In this document: in pieces, positions 34,456 through 45,118 of the stretch | Layout of the letters: every line of letters begins with the position of its first letter | How positions within the stretch are numbered: the first letter of the stretch is position 1 | Source of the DNA: Persicaria tinctoria | Taxonomy: Eukaryota; Streptophyta; Magnoliopsida; Caryophyllales; Polygonaceae | Length of the DNA stretch: 64,000 nucleotides | Direction: 5' to 3' | Assembly (NCBI GenBank): GCA_037127255.1 | Contig: JBANSL010000018.1 | Coordinates: 16,217,175-16,281,174, forward strand | Notes under the pieces: model-generated | The model's input: the letters and a program-made list of their open reading frames with translations, nothing else | Told to the model about the DNA's origin: nothing | The model's database searches: none | Translations under genes and position numbers: made by a program

Positions 34456-35544
34456 GGGCGTATTTGGCAGGGGATGCGAGGGGGTGTCGGGGATGGGGAT
34501 GGGTTTTCGGGTTCCACGTCCGCGTGTTTGGCATGGGGATGCGAGGGGTGGAGGAGGATGCGAAGCAAGGGATGCGGGGGGTGAAACGGGGTGCAACACG
34601 CACCTGATAAAAGGAGGATGAAGGGGATGGGGGGATGAAGAATCCCGATTTGCCCTCCCCTCAACCACCGACGTCAATCCCTCAAGGCCAAACTGTCGTC
34701 CCCCAATTCGGCTCCTTCCCCCTCTCCGATCAATCTCCCTCGCCAGCAATTCCTTCTCCGGCGCCCTCCCGCCGTCGACCGGGTAGAAGTGGAGAAGCTT
34801 GAAATCGCCGGTAATGGCGGAGTATCCGAGCGCAGCGCCTGAGCCCTAGCGCGGCGCTCAAGCTCGACTTGAATTCGTCGTCGGGACGACGGCGGAGGTC
34901 GGGCTTGGGGTCCGACGGAGGAATCGGAGGTCCGAAGGAGGACGGCAGGGGCTGGACGAGAAAGAGGAAGTGATCGGCGAAGCCGGAGAGGAGGTGATCG
35001 CGGCAGGTGAGGTTGAAAACGCCGAGGGCGTAGGCTGGGAGGCCGTCGGGACGGCGGCGGAGGTCGGGCTTGGGGTCCGACGGAGGAATCGAAGGTCCGG
35101 AGGAGGACGGCAGGGGCTAGACGAGAAAGAGAAGGTGATCGGCGGAGCTAGGGTTGTTGATCGATTTCGAAGGGACCTTGCGCCTGGATTGAATTGAATT
35201 GGAGGGGTCTTTTATGGGGGATTAACAAATTGATACGAAAAAAGAGGGAAATGAATTGGATTGGAGGGGTCTTTTATGGATAATCATCCATTACAGAGCA
35301 GCTCAAATGGAGGTTTATCGAAGATGGGTAGGGGTAATGGGGAAATTGGAAGGGGTATTTTGGAGGGTAATTTGGACTTTTTACGTTGCTCCATCTACCA
35401 AAAAATCAAAATACGACCAAACACAAACGAGATTATTTTGGTGTTAAATCTCTATCTCGTCCATCCCCAAAATCCATCTCCATCCCTTCCATCCCCAAAA
35501 TCCATCCCCATCCACTAAAGTCCACCCCGTTACCAAACACGCCC
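34456..35544. mobile_element. PIF/Harbinger-type element carrying captured GC-rich gene-like DNA
   Basis: Ends are GGGCGTATTTGGC and, read inward from the right, GGGCGTGTTTGGTAACGGGG. TAA flanks it at 34453-34455 and 35545-35547. The middle (34640-35200) is far more G+C rich than its surroundings and has coding character. The plus strand near 34720 encodes LRSISLASNSFSGALPPST, like a leucine-rich repeat. The minus strand near 35030-34930 encodes VFNLTCRDHLLSGFADHFLF. A ~165-bp tandem duplication starts at 34881 and 35046. No transposase is present. Confidence 0.65.
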
Positions 35545-35581
35545 TAAGTGTATGTGTAGAGATTAAATTGGAATATACTAA

Positions 35582-35853
35582 CAACATCTCCACCAGCTTC
35601 CCTAAAATTTCCCTAAAATAGAGAAAAAAAATACATATTTTTTAAATTATTTTTGCTTTAACTCCAACAGCTTCCTCATTTCGAAGATTTGGATAATCGT
35701 TCAGTTTGGAGAATGTTGCAGATTTAGGGAATACTCTCTATTTTTTCCTGTTGCTTCTCCATTTTGGAGAATGTGATGTGGAATCTGTTAGACCAAAAAA
35801 TACCTTAAAATTCTCCAAAAACTCCAAAATGAGGAAACTGTTGGAGATGCTCT
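35582..35853. mobile_element. MITE with GAGCATCTCCAACAG-type ends
   Basis: The left end CATCTCCACCAGCTTCC and the right end GGAAACTGTTGGAGATGCTC are inverted repeats of a common plant MITE. The target duplication is not clear. Related, more decayed copies lie at about 33130-33960 and 47073-47320. Confidence 0.5.
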
Positions 35854-36412
35854 AATACTCCATAAAAATGGTTACAAATTTTTTTGGGGTTGAAGTTAAA
35901 ATTTTAAAATTATTTACAATTCAATTTTTTTTTTCACTAGTTGTATTTTATTTTTTAAATATTTTTCAACTTTATCAAAACATACTTCATATATTTAATT
36001 TCATTAATTATAAATAAATAAAATTTATATCAAATAACTTATATTTTCAAAATATATAAGTTACATAAATTCTTAATTATAATATATTTACAATTTTATT
36101 TACATTTCATAAATGTAAACAATTTGAAATTTACATTTCATAAATGTAAACAATTTGAAATGTTAAATAAAAGTAATTACTACGTATATATTATGGTTGA
36201 ATATATATTATATGAAAAATCAATAAACTTTATTTTCACTAACATGGTTGTAAAAAAAAACTGTTTTTTTTTCCATAAAAAACAGTTTTTTTTTGCATTA
36301 AAAAACAGTTTTTTTTTTGCATTAAAAAAAAGTTTTTGAAAGACCGAAAGTTGCAGATTTTAAATCTATAAATACACCTTTCAAATTTTAATTGATGGTG
36401 TAGAATTAAAAA
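35854..36412. repeat. Short tandem repeats upstream of the unknown gene
   Basis: Two direct copies of a ~34-bp unit containing TTACATTTCATAAATGTAAA lie at 36098-36165. Three copies of AAAAACAGTTTTTTTT with short spacers lie at 36253-36330 and form strong local hairpins. The rest is A+T-rich sequence that should include the promoter of the gene at 36525. Confidence 0.7.
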
Positions 36413-36524
36413 GTGCACATGTATCACCTCCGTCCAGAGATCCTGATAAAAAGGGGAGCCCTAGGCGATCATTCGAGAGAGAGGAAACGATCAAATCTCA
36501 AAAGGAGACGGCAAACCCTAAGCC

Positions 36525-37284
36525 ATGGCGGATGCATCGATCCCTCCCTACGGCAAGAGGCAGTCAACCGGCGAGGAGAAGCAAGCTTCGAAGAAGTTGA
36601 AGGGCGAAGAATCGAAGGATGAGGAGGAGAAAGTCATGGCGGACAAGATGCAGTCAACCGGCAAGGAGAAGTTGGAGTGCGGAGAATCGGATGAGGAGAG
36701 AGCGGAGAAAGCCATGGCGGACAAGATGCAGTCAACCGGCAAGGAGAAGTTGGAGTGCGGAGAATCGGATGAGGAGAGAGCCTACAGGGCGATTCTGAAA
36801 TTGAGGACTGTGTACAATGAGGATGAGGAAGAAATGAGTGTTCTTGAATTCCGGCGTTTAGTTATGCAATTTAAGGGCTACTACTTCACCGATAAATTCG
36901 TCTGGAAGAAGCTTGTAGAGTACATACTCGAACACTTACCAACCGTCATTAAAGGGCGTCTTTCACGCTTGCGCCCCAACCATTATGAGGGTTGGGATGA
37001 CGAGAACCGGTTACTGGACATCTATATGAAAAGAGGAGGAGAAGGCGTAAAAAGAGGTATATACATCCATATGCTCCTCTGATTTTTAATTGCCATTCAT
37101 CAATTTGATGGATATATATGATCGATGAACTCTTTGCTCGTTTTTTTCTTATTGATTGATTCCTTGGATTTCTGATGGTTTGGTTTTGGGTGCTCCCTCA
37201 GCTCCTTTTAAAGAAGTACGCGAGGTATTCCCTCCACGTGCATATGATGCTGGAAAACATGTACCTGACTCAGATGAAGATTGA
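36525..37284 (+). CDS. Unknown two-exon gene with internal 32-residue repeat
   Basis: Exon 1 is 36525-37056 (ATG in the context GCCATGGCGG) and exon 2 is 37202-37284, with a GT..AG intron. Together they make 615 bases and 204 residues. The N-terminal half is charged and low in complexity. A 32-residue unit, MADKMQSTGKEKLECGESDE plus flanking residues, occurs twice in tandem, and a weaker third copy precedes it. The C-terminal half is globular-looking (FKGYYFTDKFVWKKLVEYIL, then PTVIKGRLSRLRP). Exon 2 gives VFPPRAYDAGKHVPDSDED and a stop. The exon 2 frame is supported by the left-copy paralogue, where substitutions are conservative and the stop is at the same place. I do not recognise the family. 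A nuclear or cytosolic protein is likely, as no signal peptide or membrane helix is seen. Confidence 0.65.
36612..36779 (+). repeat. Coding minisatellite in the unknown gene
   Basis: A ~96-bp unit containing GGCGGACAAGATGCAGTCAA starts at 36638 and again at 36713-36734. The sequences are almost identical, so the expansion is recent. It is in frame and duplicates an acidic, lysine-rich segment. Confidence 0.8.
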
Positions 37285-37506
37285 AGAAGATCCCTTTCTC
37301 ATCCGATTATCCGGTCTTGAAGTAATTTTTTTAACTTGTTATTATCCACCCTTTCTAGATGTTTGAAAATTGATGTCAGGTTGGGGTTGTTTTCTGCAAG
37401 TTATGCGTTCAGCACTGTGATTGTTCTTATGCTAGTAACCATACTTAGGCGCTCAGCCCTGGGATTGTTCTTATGCTAATACCCTACTTTTGCGTTCATT
37501 ATATAT

Positions 37507-37580
37507 GTGTGTGTGTGTGTGTGGGTGTGTGGGTGTGTGTGTGGGTGGGTGGGTGTGTGTGGGTGGTAGTGGGTGGTAGT
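37507..37580. repeat. GT/GGGT microsatellite
   Basis: A run of TG, GGTG and GGGTGT units on the plus strand. Absent from the left copy. Confidence 0.95.
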
Positions 37581-38150
37581 TTCTTGGTTCAACTATTAAA
37601 CTATAAAAATTTCTTGGTTCTTAGGTGAGCCATTGAGTTATAGTGACAACGGAATAGGGCTCCTGCTACTGCTACTCCCATTTGTTGGTTTGTTATGTGA
37701 GATTAAAACTAGTATCATGAGGATCATACTCGAGTGTCAAGCTTCCTTCCATCTCCGTCAATACAATGGATTTCCTTCTAGCTACAAGATAAAGATTAGA
37801 GATGCAATGAGCCTTTTGAGAAATTTCAAATAAAAAAACATTAATCTTCATGAAAGACATATTAACCTTTTGTAATTATTTGACTCCCAACAAATGTTTC
37901 CCGAGTCCTAGCCCATTGGAAATATCTTTTGTCACTAGGGCATTGAGGGCAAACGACGAGGGTTGTGTACATCGTAAGGGATCTATGTGTACACAACCCT
38001 CGTTATGATACTACCTAACCTAGGCATTTGATTTGTTAGTCTGACAATAAACATATAATGAATTCCAGCTTCTGCAAGTTTTGAAATATGATAATATAGC
38101 CCGGCAATTGAATAAAGGAGATAATTTTAGAGACTTACAAGACCTGCTTT

Positions 38151-38563
38151 CAGGGGCGGAGGGAGGGGGGCATGAGGTGGCTCGAGCCCCCCCTGGGTCG
38201 GGGGAATATGTAAAAATAAAATAAAAAATATGTATTTTTTTGTAATTTTTGATAATTTAAGGGTTAAAAAGAGTAATAAATCAATAAATGTGTCTAGCTT
38301 AGTTGGTACGAGGTTTGCATTTGAATAAAGAGGTATTGAGTTCAAATCCCCATAGTTTCATTTTATGGATTTTTTTCTCTTTTAACTTTTTAAATCATGT
38401 ATTTATGGATTTTTTTTCTCTTTTAGCTTTTTAAATCATGTATTTAATGTGTTTTTTACTATATTTTTTACAAAAAAAATTGTATCTCATATATATTCAA
38501 AAAAAAAATAATTTCGATAAAATAGGCGAGCCCCCCTTCAATATTTTTCTGGCTCCGCCCGTG
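38151..38563. mobile_element. hAT MITE with exact 8-bp target duplication
   Basis: Ends CAGGGGCGGAGGGAG and, read inward from the right, CACGGGCGGAGCCAG. CCTGCTTT flanks it exactly at 38143-38150 and 38564-38571. The interior has a tRNA-like phrase (TAGCTTAGTTGGTACGAGG then GAGTTCAAATCCCC at 38296-38350) and a ~55-bp direct repeat (38362 and 38402). It is unique to the right copy. Confidence 0.9.
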
Positions 38564-39017
38564 CCTGCTTTGAAACTATCTCTGACGTATAGGAAAAACA
38601 GTGCAATGAGCTGACCTTGGAAGTAGAATACAACATGAGGTTTGTCCGTCCAAACAACTGAAGAACATTAATTGTGAGCAACAGGAAGCACCTGCACATT
38701 ACAGCTATGTTATATTAAATGGAAGATGGATCTTACCATTTAATTATTGAACTATTGAAGATATCAACACGAGTAAGTAAAATACAATTCCAACAAATTG
38801 CAAGGTGAAAAAAAATGACGAGTCGATGACGGAATGACATATCTCAACAATCTCAAAATCTATATAGTTGAATTGAATAAAATAAAATAAAATAAAAAGA
38901 TAGATCTTGCCACATCATTCGCATCAACGAGGACTGCAAACCGAAAGAACTCCCCAACTTCTCTAAAGACCTCAAGAGAAAGAGGTGTGCGAGTTCTTTC
39001 ACAAGCTGGAGAGAGTC

Positions 39018-39554
39018 TCACATGGACTACGACAAAAATTAAGCAACTAAGTGGAGAAAACCACATGTGGGTACGGTTAAATTAAAGTTCGATGGATCCA
39101 CACTAAATAATAATGATAGCTCGATTGGCTATATCATTCATGATTGAGAGGGTAGAACGATCCACATTGGCTACGACATAATTGACTACCAGACCCTACT
39201 GAAAACTGAAGCTTTGGCATTGAGACATGGAATAATCCAAAACCTTGCGTTGGGTATAAACAAATTGCAAATTGAAGGGACTCCCTTATAATCATAAATC
39301 ATTTAAAAAGAAAGTTTACATGTCCATGAGAGATTGAACTAGTGATGTCCGATATCAAAACATGACTGTCGAGTGTGAAAGAAGTCTCATTTTCTCACGT
39401 GCTCCAAAATGGCAACAGAGTGGCCGATAAGGTTGCACACATTTGCCGCTCTGTTAGGGGCTTCGACACTTACAATTATACAGGTCTTCAAGACCTCATC
39501 CGCAATGATGCTATCGAGTAGGATTATTCCACCCGAATTATTACCTGATTAAAA
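39018..39554 (+). mobile_element. LINE RNase H fragment (right copy)
   Basis: Same fragment as at 27836-28372, with an extra in-frame TGA (GATTGAGAG, 39144-39152) and several substitutions. Non-functional. Confidence 0.7.
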
Positions 39555-39560
39555 TAAATA

Positions 39561-39796
39561 CTCCCTCCGTTCGGTAAAACATGTCACTTTACTATTCATG
39601 CACGCTTTTTTAGGAGATAAAAACTATATAAAATATATAGATTTTTTTTATTTTTTTTAACAATTTTGTAGTTATTATTAATAAGTACAAACTTGTTAAA
39701 AAATTTTTATAAAAAAATACATATTTTATATAGTTTTTATCATTTTAAAGAAGCGTGGTTGAATAATAAACGATATATTTTGCCGAACAGAGGGAG
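39561..39796. mobile_element. Stowaway MITE (right copy)
   Basis: Same element as 28378-28607, with CTCCCTCCGTTCGG and CCGAACAGAGGGAG ends and TA flanks. Confidence 0.9.
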
Positions 39797-39907
39797 TAGA
39801 AAGATTAATGAGCATTTATGGTAGATTGGTAGGTAATCATTAGTCATTAATTCTCTTTCTATAGAATCATTGACGTGAGAAGTGTATGAAATTAACTCGG
39901 GTCACCT

Positions 39908-40110
39908 AGAGGGGTGTAAATCCTCTGTCCCCGTTCTCGTCCCTCTCTCCTATCCCCTCTCACATAACTCCCTTTTTTTAATTCATTTATTAATTTAATT
40001 TGTTTTTTGTTTTTTTTTTAAATTGGGGGTTGTGAAGGGGAGGGGGTTGGGGGGGGGGGGGGGGGGATAGGAGGGGGATAAGATTGAGTACAGGAGATTT
40101 GACTCCTACC
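39908..40110. repeat. Right-copy insertion containing a long G-run
   Basis: Relative to 28700, about 200 bases are inserted between GGTCACC and GAGAGTATTACAATCC. The insert contains a T-rich stretch and then a run of about 18 G (40049-40066). Its edges resemble short inverted arms (GGGGTGTAAATCCTCTGTCC against GTACAGGAGATTTGACTCC), so it may be a small MITE. Confidence 0.5.
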
Positions 40111-40560
40111 GAGAGTATTACAATCCACCATTAAACAGTTTTGAAGTTGTACATATAGTAGTTTCGCACTTACTTGACATTCGAAAAGAACATTGTGCGT
40201 CACATAAGAAACTCAATTTTTTAAAATAATTTCAAACTTATTACTAATAAGTTTGAAATTATTTTAAAAATTTTGAAAAAGTTTATATTTTAGACTAGAA
40301 TTTTTAACACATTAAAAAGTGTGTCAAAAAGTTAAACACCCTAAATTATGAGACGAAGGGAGTACTTTTCTAAAATATACTTTCTGCTTGACAAAACATA
40401 TCATTTATTATTCATGCACGTTTTTTTGTAGGACGGTAAAAAATATAAAAATATTTATTTTTTTTTATAATTTTTTTTAACAACTTCATACTTATTATAA
40501 AATTGTTTTATAAAAATTATTAAAATTTTAATATTTTATATAGTTTTTGTCATATAATGC

Positions 40561-42063
40561 TGATACGGGATTTTCAGTCGCCTTAAATCCTATCAAATAA
40601 ATCCGACTAACCTAACTAATGTAGTTTGGCAAGTACGGGTCGATCCCACATAGAGTCAACGATTTGTATGCAAGTCAAGTGTGTCAACAAGAACAAGAAA
40701 CAGAGAGGGGTGATTTTGATGGTTTAAACTAACTAATTAAGAAATAAAAGTAAACAAGAGTGAACAAAAGTAGCAAACAACTAAACAACTTGAGGACAAT
40801 AATATGAGAAAAATAGCTTATGTCAACCAATCTCAGCAATCAGATTTGTTCATTGATCATCGAAATCGAATAGATAACTTCCTCTTGAATACTTTGTTGT
40901 GGAAAGACTAGGTCTTTTAAATCCAATTCCTTTATCAAATCTAGTTAACAGGACACCAGAGTACCAGACCCTGAAAACCTTAATTATCAAACAATCTTGA
41001 AACCATCAAGATTCAATTCAATAATCGATGAAGCTTAAAGGAAATTCAACAAAGACAATCGACGCGCACAACCAGTTATTGCATCAATTGCAAACCAATT
41101 CTTCATACAAATCCCTCAATCAACCAGTTCCAGAGATTTATATTTTGCTACACAATAATATAGATAATTCAACCAGAAATCACCTATATCTAGCTATAGA
41201 TTATCATGAAAAGGCATCAGTTGATCAGACTAACGGAAATTCACGAAAACCCTAAACAATCAACGCAAAGAATTGATAATATTCAAAGAAGGGTATTAAG
41301 AACGAAAATCTCACAATGAAATAGAAAACCTGAAGCTTCGATTAATTTCCCCGAGCAAAGAAAATTAGTTGTTTATACTTGACAAATCACAAGAGGTCTC
41401 CAACTTGCTACTGTATCAATTCCTTCGATCAGAACTTCCCCCAAAACAAAACCAAAACCTGCTAGTTGTTTTTCTAACTCCACCGTTTCATCTGCTCTCT
41501 AATTAATTAATAATATAAAAATATAACATTTCATAAGATAAAGTATAGTAACAGCTTGTCTCTTGAATACGCAACAAAACTCGGGTGCGCCACCACACAA
41601 ACTCGGCCGAGTTTGTCTTGCTCCACCCGAGTCCCTGTTCAACAGCCAACTTGATGTCCAGATTTCGCTATTTTCAAGGCTGAATTTGGAAAATTCGTAA
41701 ACACGAAAGTTGTAGGTCTTCGAATCCTCTTTCTAACAAGTATAAGTACACTCCGATCCGATAACTACAGCCTTCGAACGACTCGTTTTAGTGCTGCGTC
41801 GCCAGTTTGGACAGCTCCAATCAATTCTTCATACTTAGCTCCTCTCGTCGACTCTCGTGCTCTTCTATTTTCGTCAAATCTTTGAGCATTGGCTCGAGCT
41901 TAGCTTCACCTCTTTGCAATCACCTGAAATAATGTACAAAAATTGTAGATTCCGACTCTAATCGAAACACATCGAAAACATGAAAACTACTCTAAACTTA
42001 TGCATTTTACCCTACCTAAACACATCTAAATGTCTATATTAACTACTTAAATGTGTCTTATCA
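40561..42063. mobile_element. Solo LTR of a retrotransposon
   Basis: The element begins TGATACGGGATTTTC and ends GTGTCTTATCA, i.e. TG..CA with short inverted TGATA/TATCA tips. AATGC flanks it exactly (40556-40560, 42064-42068), a 5-bp target duplication. The left copy of the duplication gives the empty site (GTCATATATGCATAAATATT near 31743). It is 1503 bp long with no gag or pol, so it is a solo LTR left by recombination. The phrase AAGTACGGGTCGATCCCACA near 40632 is typical of some plant LTRs. Confidence 0.85.
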
Positions 42064-42526
42064 AATGCATAAATATTAAACAATACGTAGTATGTTTTGT
42101 TGAACGCGGGAGTATATAAAAAAAACTCATAAATTTTGGAGAACATTATAATTTCGAGTAAAATGGCTAAACTTCCAGGATAATATTAACAATTTAATTA
42201 AATATTGAAACTTTATGGGGGAAAAAGAGTACTCCTAAAAAGCAAGACAAAATATCACTTATAAAAAGCATAAAATGTGTCATGTTCTTATTGGTAGTCT
42301 AAACTTATGCTGTATGTGGGTTTCTTCTCCAAGAGGTGGGCCAATTTAGAGAGGCCAACCTATTGGAATTTGGATTTTGGATGAGCTTATTCACTTATTC
42401 AGATACATACAGGATACATCTTTGTTTTTGTCGGTATTAAACTACTCCGTAATAAACTCTGACTGTGAATGGTTGTTGCCATCCACCTCCTCCTTGATTC
42501 CATTTCAATTCCCTTTTATGGTTTGA

Positions 42527-42535
42527 CTATATATT
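42527..42535 (+). promoter_or_regulatory. TATA-like box of WAT1 gene C
   Basis: CTATATATT lies 73-81 bases before the ATG at 42608. An identical copy is in front of the exon 1 duplicate (32218-32226). Confidence 0.4.
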
Positions 42536-42607
42536 CCACTAACCATCCTCCCTAAAATTGGGCCTATCATTTCATACACGCATCCTCTCCAAAGAAAGAA
42601 AGAAACC

Positions 42608-44220
42608 ATGGAAAATGGGGTAACCAGAACAAGCTTACTCTACAATGAACTGTTGCCCTTCACGTTGATGGTTGCAGTTGAGTGTTCAGGTGTGGTCATG
42701 AACACCCTCTTCAAAGCTGCCGCCATGAACAATGGGTTGAGCTTCTATGTCTTTGTTACATACTCTTACTGCGTTGCTGCCCTTGTTCTCCTCCCTTACA
42801 ACTTCCTCTACAGGTCAATTTTCCCCCCTAATTATTTCTTCTATGATTCTTGATGTCAAGAACCCTAATTTTAATTTGTTCTTGATTTCTGCAGAAAAAC
42901 TACTTTACCCCCTTTGAAGATTATTGGCAAGTGTTTCCTTCTGAGCATGGTGGGGTATGATTTTGATTTGGGTTTGATTTCCCCCCCAAATTGATTTCCC
43001 CCTTTTTATCTGAAAAGGGGTGATTTCTTGAATTCATCCTCTCTATGGTTTGACAGGAGTTCAGGTCAGATTACAAATTACAGAGGGATTGATTACAGCT
43101 CTCCTACCCTTTGTTCAGCTCTGAGCAACCTTATTCCTGCTTTCACTTTCATCTTGGCCATCATTTTTAGGTATTGCTTCTTTTTTTTTTTTATCAGATT
43201 GGGATAATTTGCAGCAAATGAAACAGTAACCTATCAGTTGTGTAAATGTAAATGGACAAATCTGATTTCTTGACTTGTAGGATGGAAACTTTTGCTTGGA
43301 GAAGGTTTAGCTTTCAGGCAAAGATCATAGGTACAATAGTGTCTATTGCTGGTGCCTTCATTGTGATCTTCTACAAGGGCCCTGCAATCATATTTTACCT
43401 GCAAAAGTCACCGAAACCCTTGCAAAACTCTCTTGATTCGTCACTCTCTGATTGGGTTCTTGGTGGCCTTCTGCTTGTTACGTCGGATGTGACTTGTGCT
43501 ATATGGTACATTACATTGGTAATTATTCATTCGCGCCCTGCCTTTTAAACACGGCATTCTCTTAATGTAGGCGGTATTGATAATGTTGTCGTGTTCTTTT
43601 AGGCACATATCTTGAAGGAATACCCAGCGAAGCTCGTTATAGTCTTCTTTAACAGCCTTTTTGGAGCTATGATATGTGGAACTATAGGATTCGTGTTCGG
43701 AACAAACCCAAGTGCTTGGGTGCTGAACCTTGACATATCATTGGCTGCTATTTTATATTCTGTAAGGATACCGTGGAACTCAATCATTCAAGAGACTGTT
43801 TTATGTGTTACAAGTTATCTGGCTGTATGACTTGTGAAGCACTTTTGTGTGTAGGGATTGCTTGGATCATGCGTGGGCAATGCACTTCATGCGTGGGGCA
43901 TAAATCTCAAAGGGCCTGTCTATGTAGCAATGTTCAGGCCAGTGTCTGTTGCAATTGCTGCAGCCATGGGGGTCGCGTTTCTTGGTGATACCCTTCATCT
44001 TGGAAGGTACAGTCTGAGTCTTCTTACCTTCTTCTTTGTTGAACTTAATGAGATTGAGGAGTAACTTGTGTCTTTATGGTACAGTGTAATAGGAGCAATT
44101 GTAATAGCTTTTGGATTATACTCCGTAATGTGGGGAGAGGCAACGCAAGGGAGGTCCAAGGACCTTGAGTCCTCGGACTTAGAATCCTCGTCTCTGAATA
44201 GCCCTTTGATACACAAATGA
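42608..44220 (+). CDS. WAT1-related (UMAMIT/EamA) transporter, gene C
   Basis: Exons: 42608-42813, 42895-42954, 43057-43170, 43281-43518, 43603-43761, 43855-44006 and 44085-44220. They sum to 1065 bases and 354 residues, all in phase. The product is a ten-helix EamA-type membrane transporter of the WAT1/UMAMIT family. Landmarks: [59 protein letters not shown] and [20 protein letters not shown]. Exon 2 is two codons shorter than in A and B. The cytosolic tail is acidic ([13 protein letters not shown]), as in gene B. Promoter and exon 1 are duplicated at 31800-32602. Substrate is unknown; family members export amino acids, or auxin from the vacuole. Confidence 0.93.
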
Positions 44221-45118
44221 TCGTCGTCTGCAGAAGGGGAACTGATGTATATATGTAATGAGAAGGCCTGGGAACTCTGACTTGCCATTGCGCGGGAAAA
44301 ACACATTTTCAACTGCCCCGAGACAGATGGAATCATCAAGTTATAGAATGTGTTTGGAGCTGAGCTTTTTTATCTGGACACTTCAAACAATTCAGTCCGG
44401 TTTCCTATGTGTGTAAATTCTCTTTGCTGTTGGCAATTTCTTGTAGGGCTTTGTGATCATGTCCAAACAACCTGTAAGCAGAAACTGCTGCTCAGTCTCA
44501 AAGCTTTCTTTCTGTTTGGGTTTCAGTGAATATATGCATCTCGTTTCAGCTCAAATTTTAGTTATGAGGTGAGTTTAGTGCCATACTTAACTAGATCAAC
44601 TCCAAAAGGGATAGTTTGGTGTTCAGACATCTCTGGGCATATTTAGGAAACAGTCAAAACTTGGATATTAACTGTATACGACGAGGATCATAAATTGGAT
44701 ACCGAAGCAAAAGGTGCATAGTCATTATATATGCACTTCCGAGTTTTAAATATGCGATTTTAACACAAGAATGTATAGCAAAAAAACGTGTTCTTTCAGT
44801 AAATACTGTGCAAAGTGATATACTGACATGTTTTGGAGGGAGTATAAGTAAGTTAGGTTGGTAACCTGTCCTGTTATGAATGATGAAAAAGGGTAGTCAT
44901 TATTTGCTAAATGCCAATGCACATGCCACCTCTCATTTTGTCCTCTTTTTTGTCTTTATGTTTGTTCAGAAGGATATTTTGCTTGATTGCTTTGTGTTTG
45001 CTAGTTGACTGTCTATACTAACAGTTGCCCTCTCCCTCTTCCAACTTAATTTCCCCAATTCCATGATCTTGATTAAATTTTCAGGAAACCCACAAGAATT
45101 TCTCCACAGATCATAGAA
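44221..45118. other. Spacer between WAT1 genes C and D
   Basis: Contains the 3' region of gene C and the promoter of gene D. Bases 44810-44845 end in TGACATGTTTTGGAGGGAGTA, one arm of a Stowaway element without a clear partner. No gene is seen. Confidence 0.5.

Larger units (their letters stand above)
36816..42913 (+). repeat. Right copy of the segmental duplication
   Basis: The counterpart of 27035-32602. Both genes at its ends are complete, and the sequence continues without a break into the rest of each. The WAT1 end is nearly identical to the left copy, while the unknown-gene end is clearly more diverged. Confidence 0.88.

Noticed and set aside
37202..37366. Alternative frame over exon 2 of the unknown gene giving a longer peptide (LENMYLTQMKIEEDPFLIRL)
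   Set aside because: The shorter frame joins exon 1 in phase, ends at the same stop in both paralogues and shows conservative substitutions; the longer one needs no splice and runs into intergenic DNA.
37633..37833. 66-codon frame as a possible third exon of the unknown gene
   Set aside because: It lacks a phase-compatible acceptor, is absent from the left copy, and exon 2 already ends in a conserved stop.
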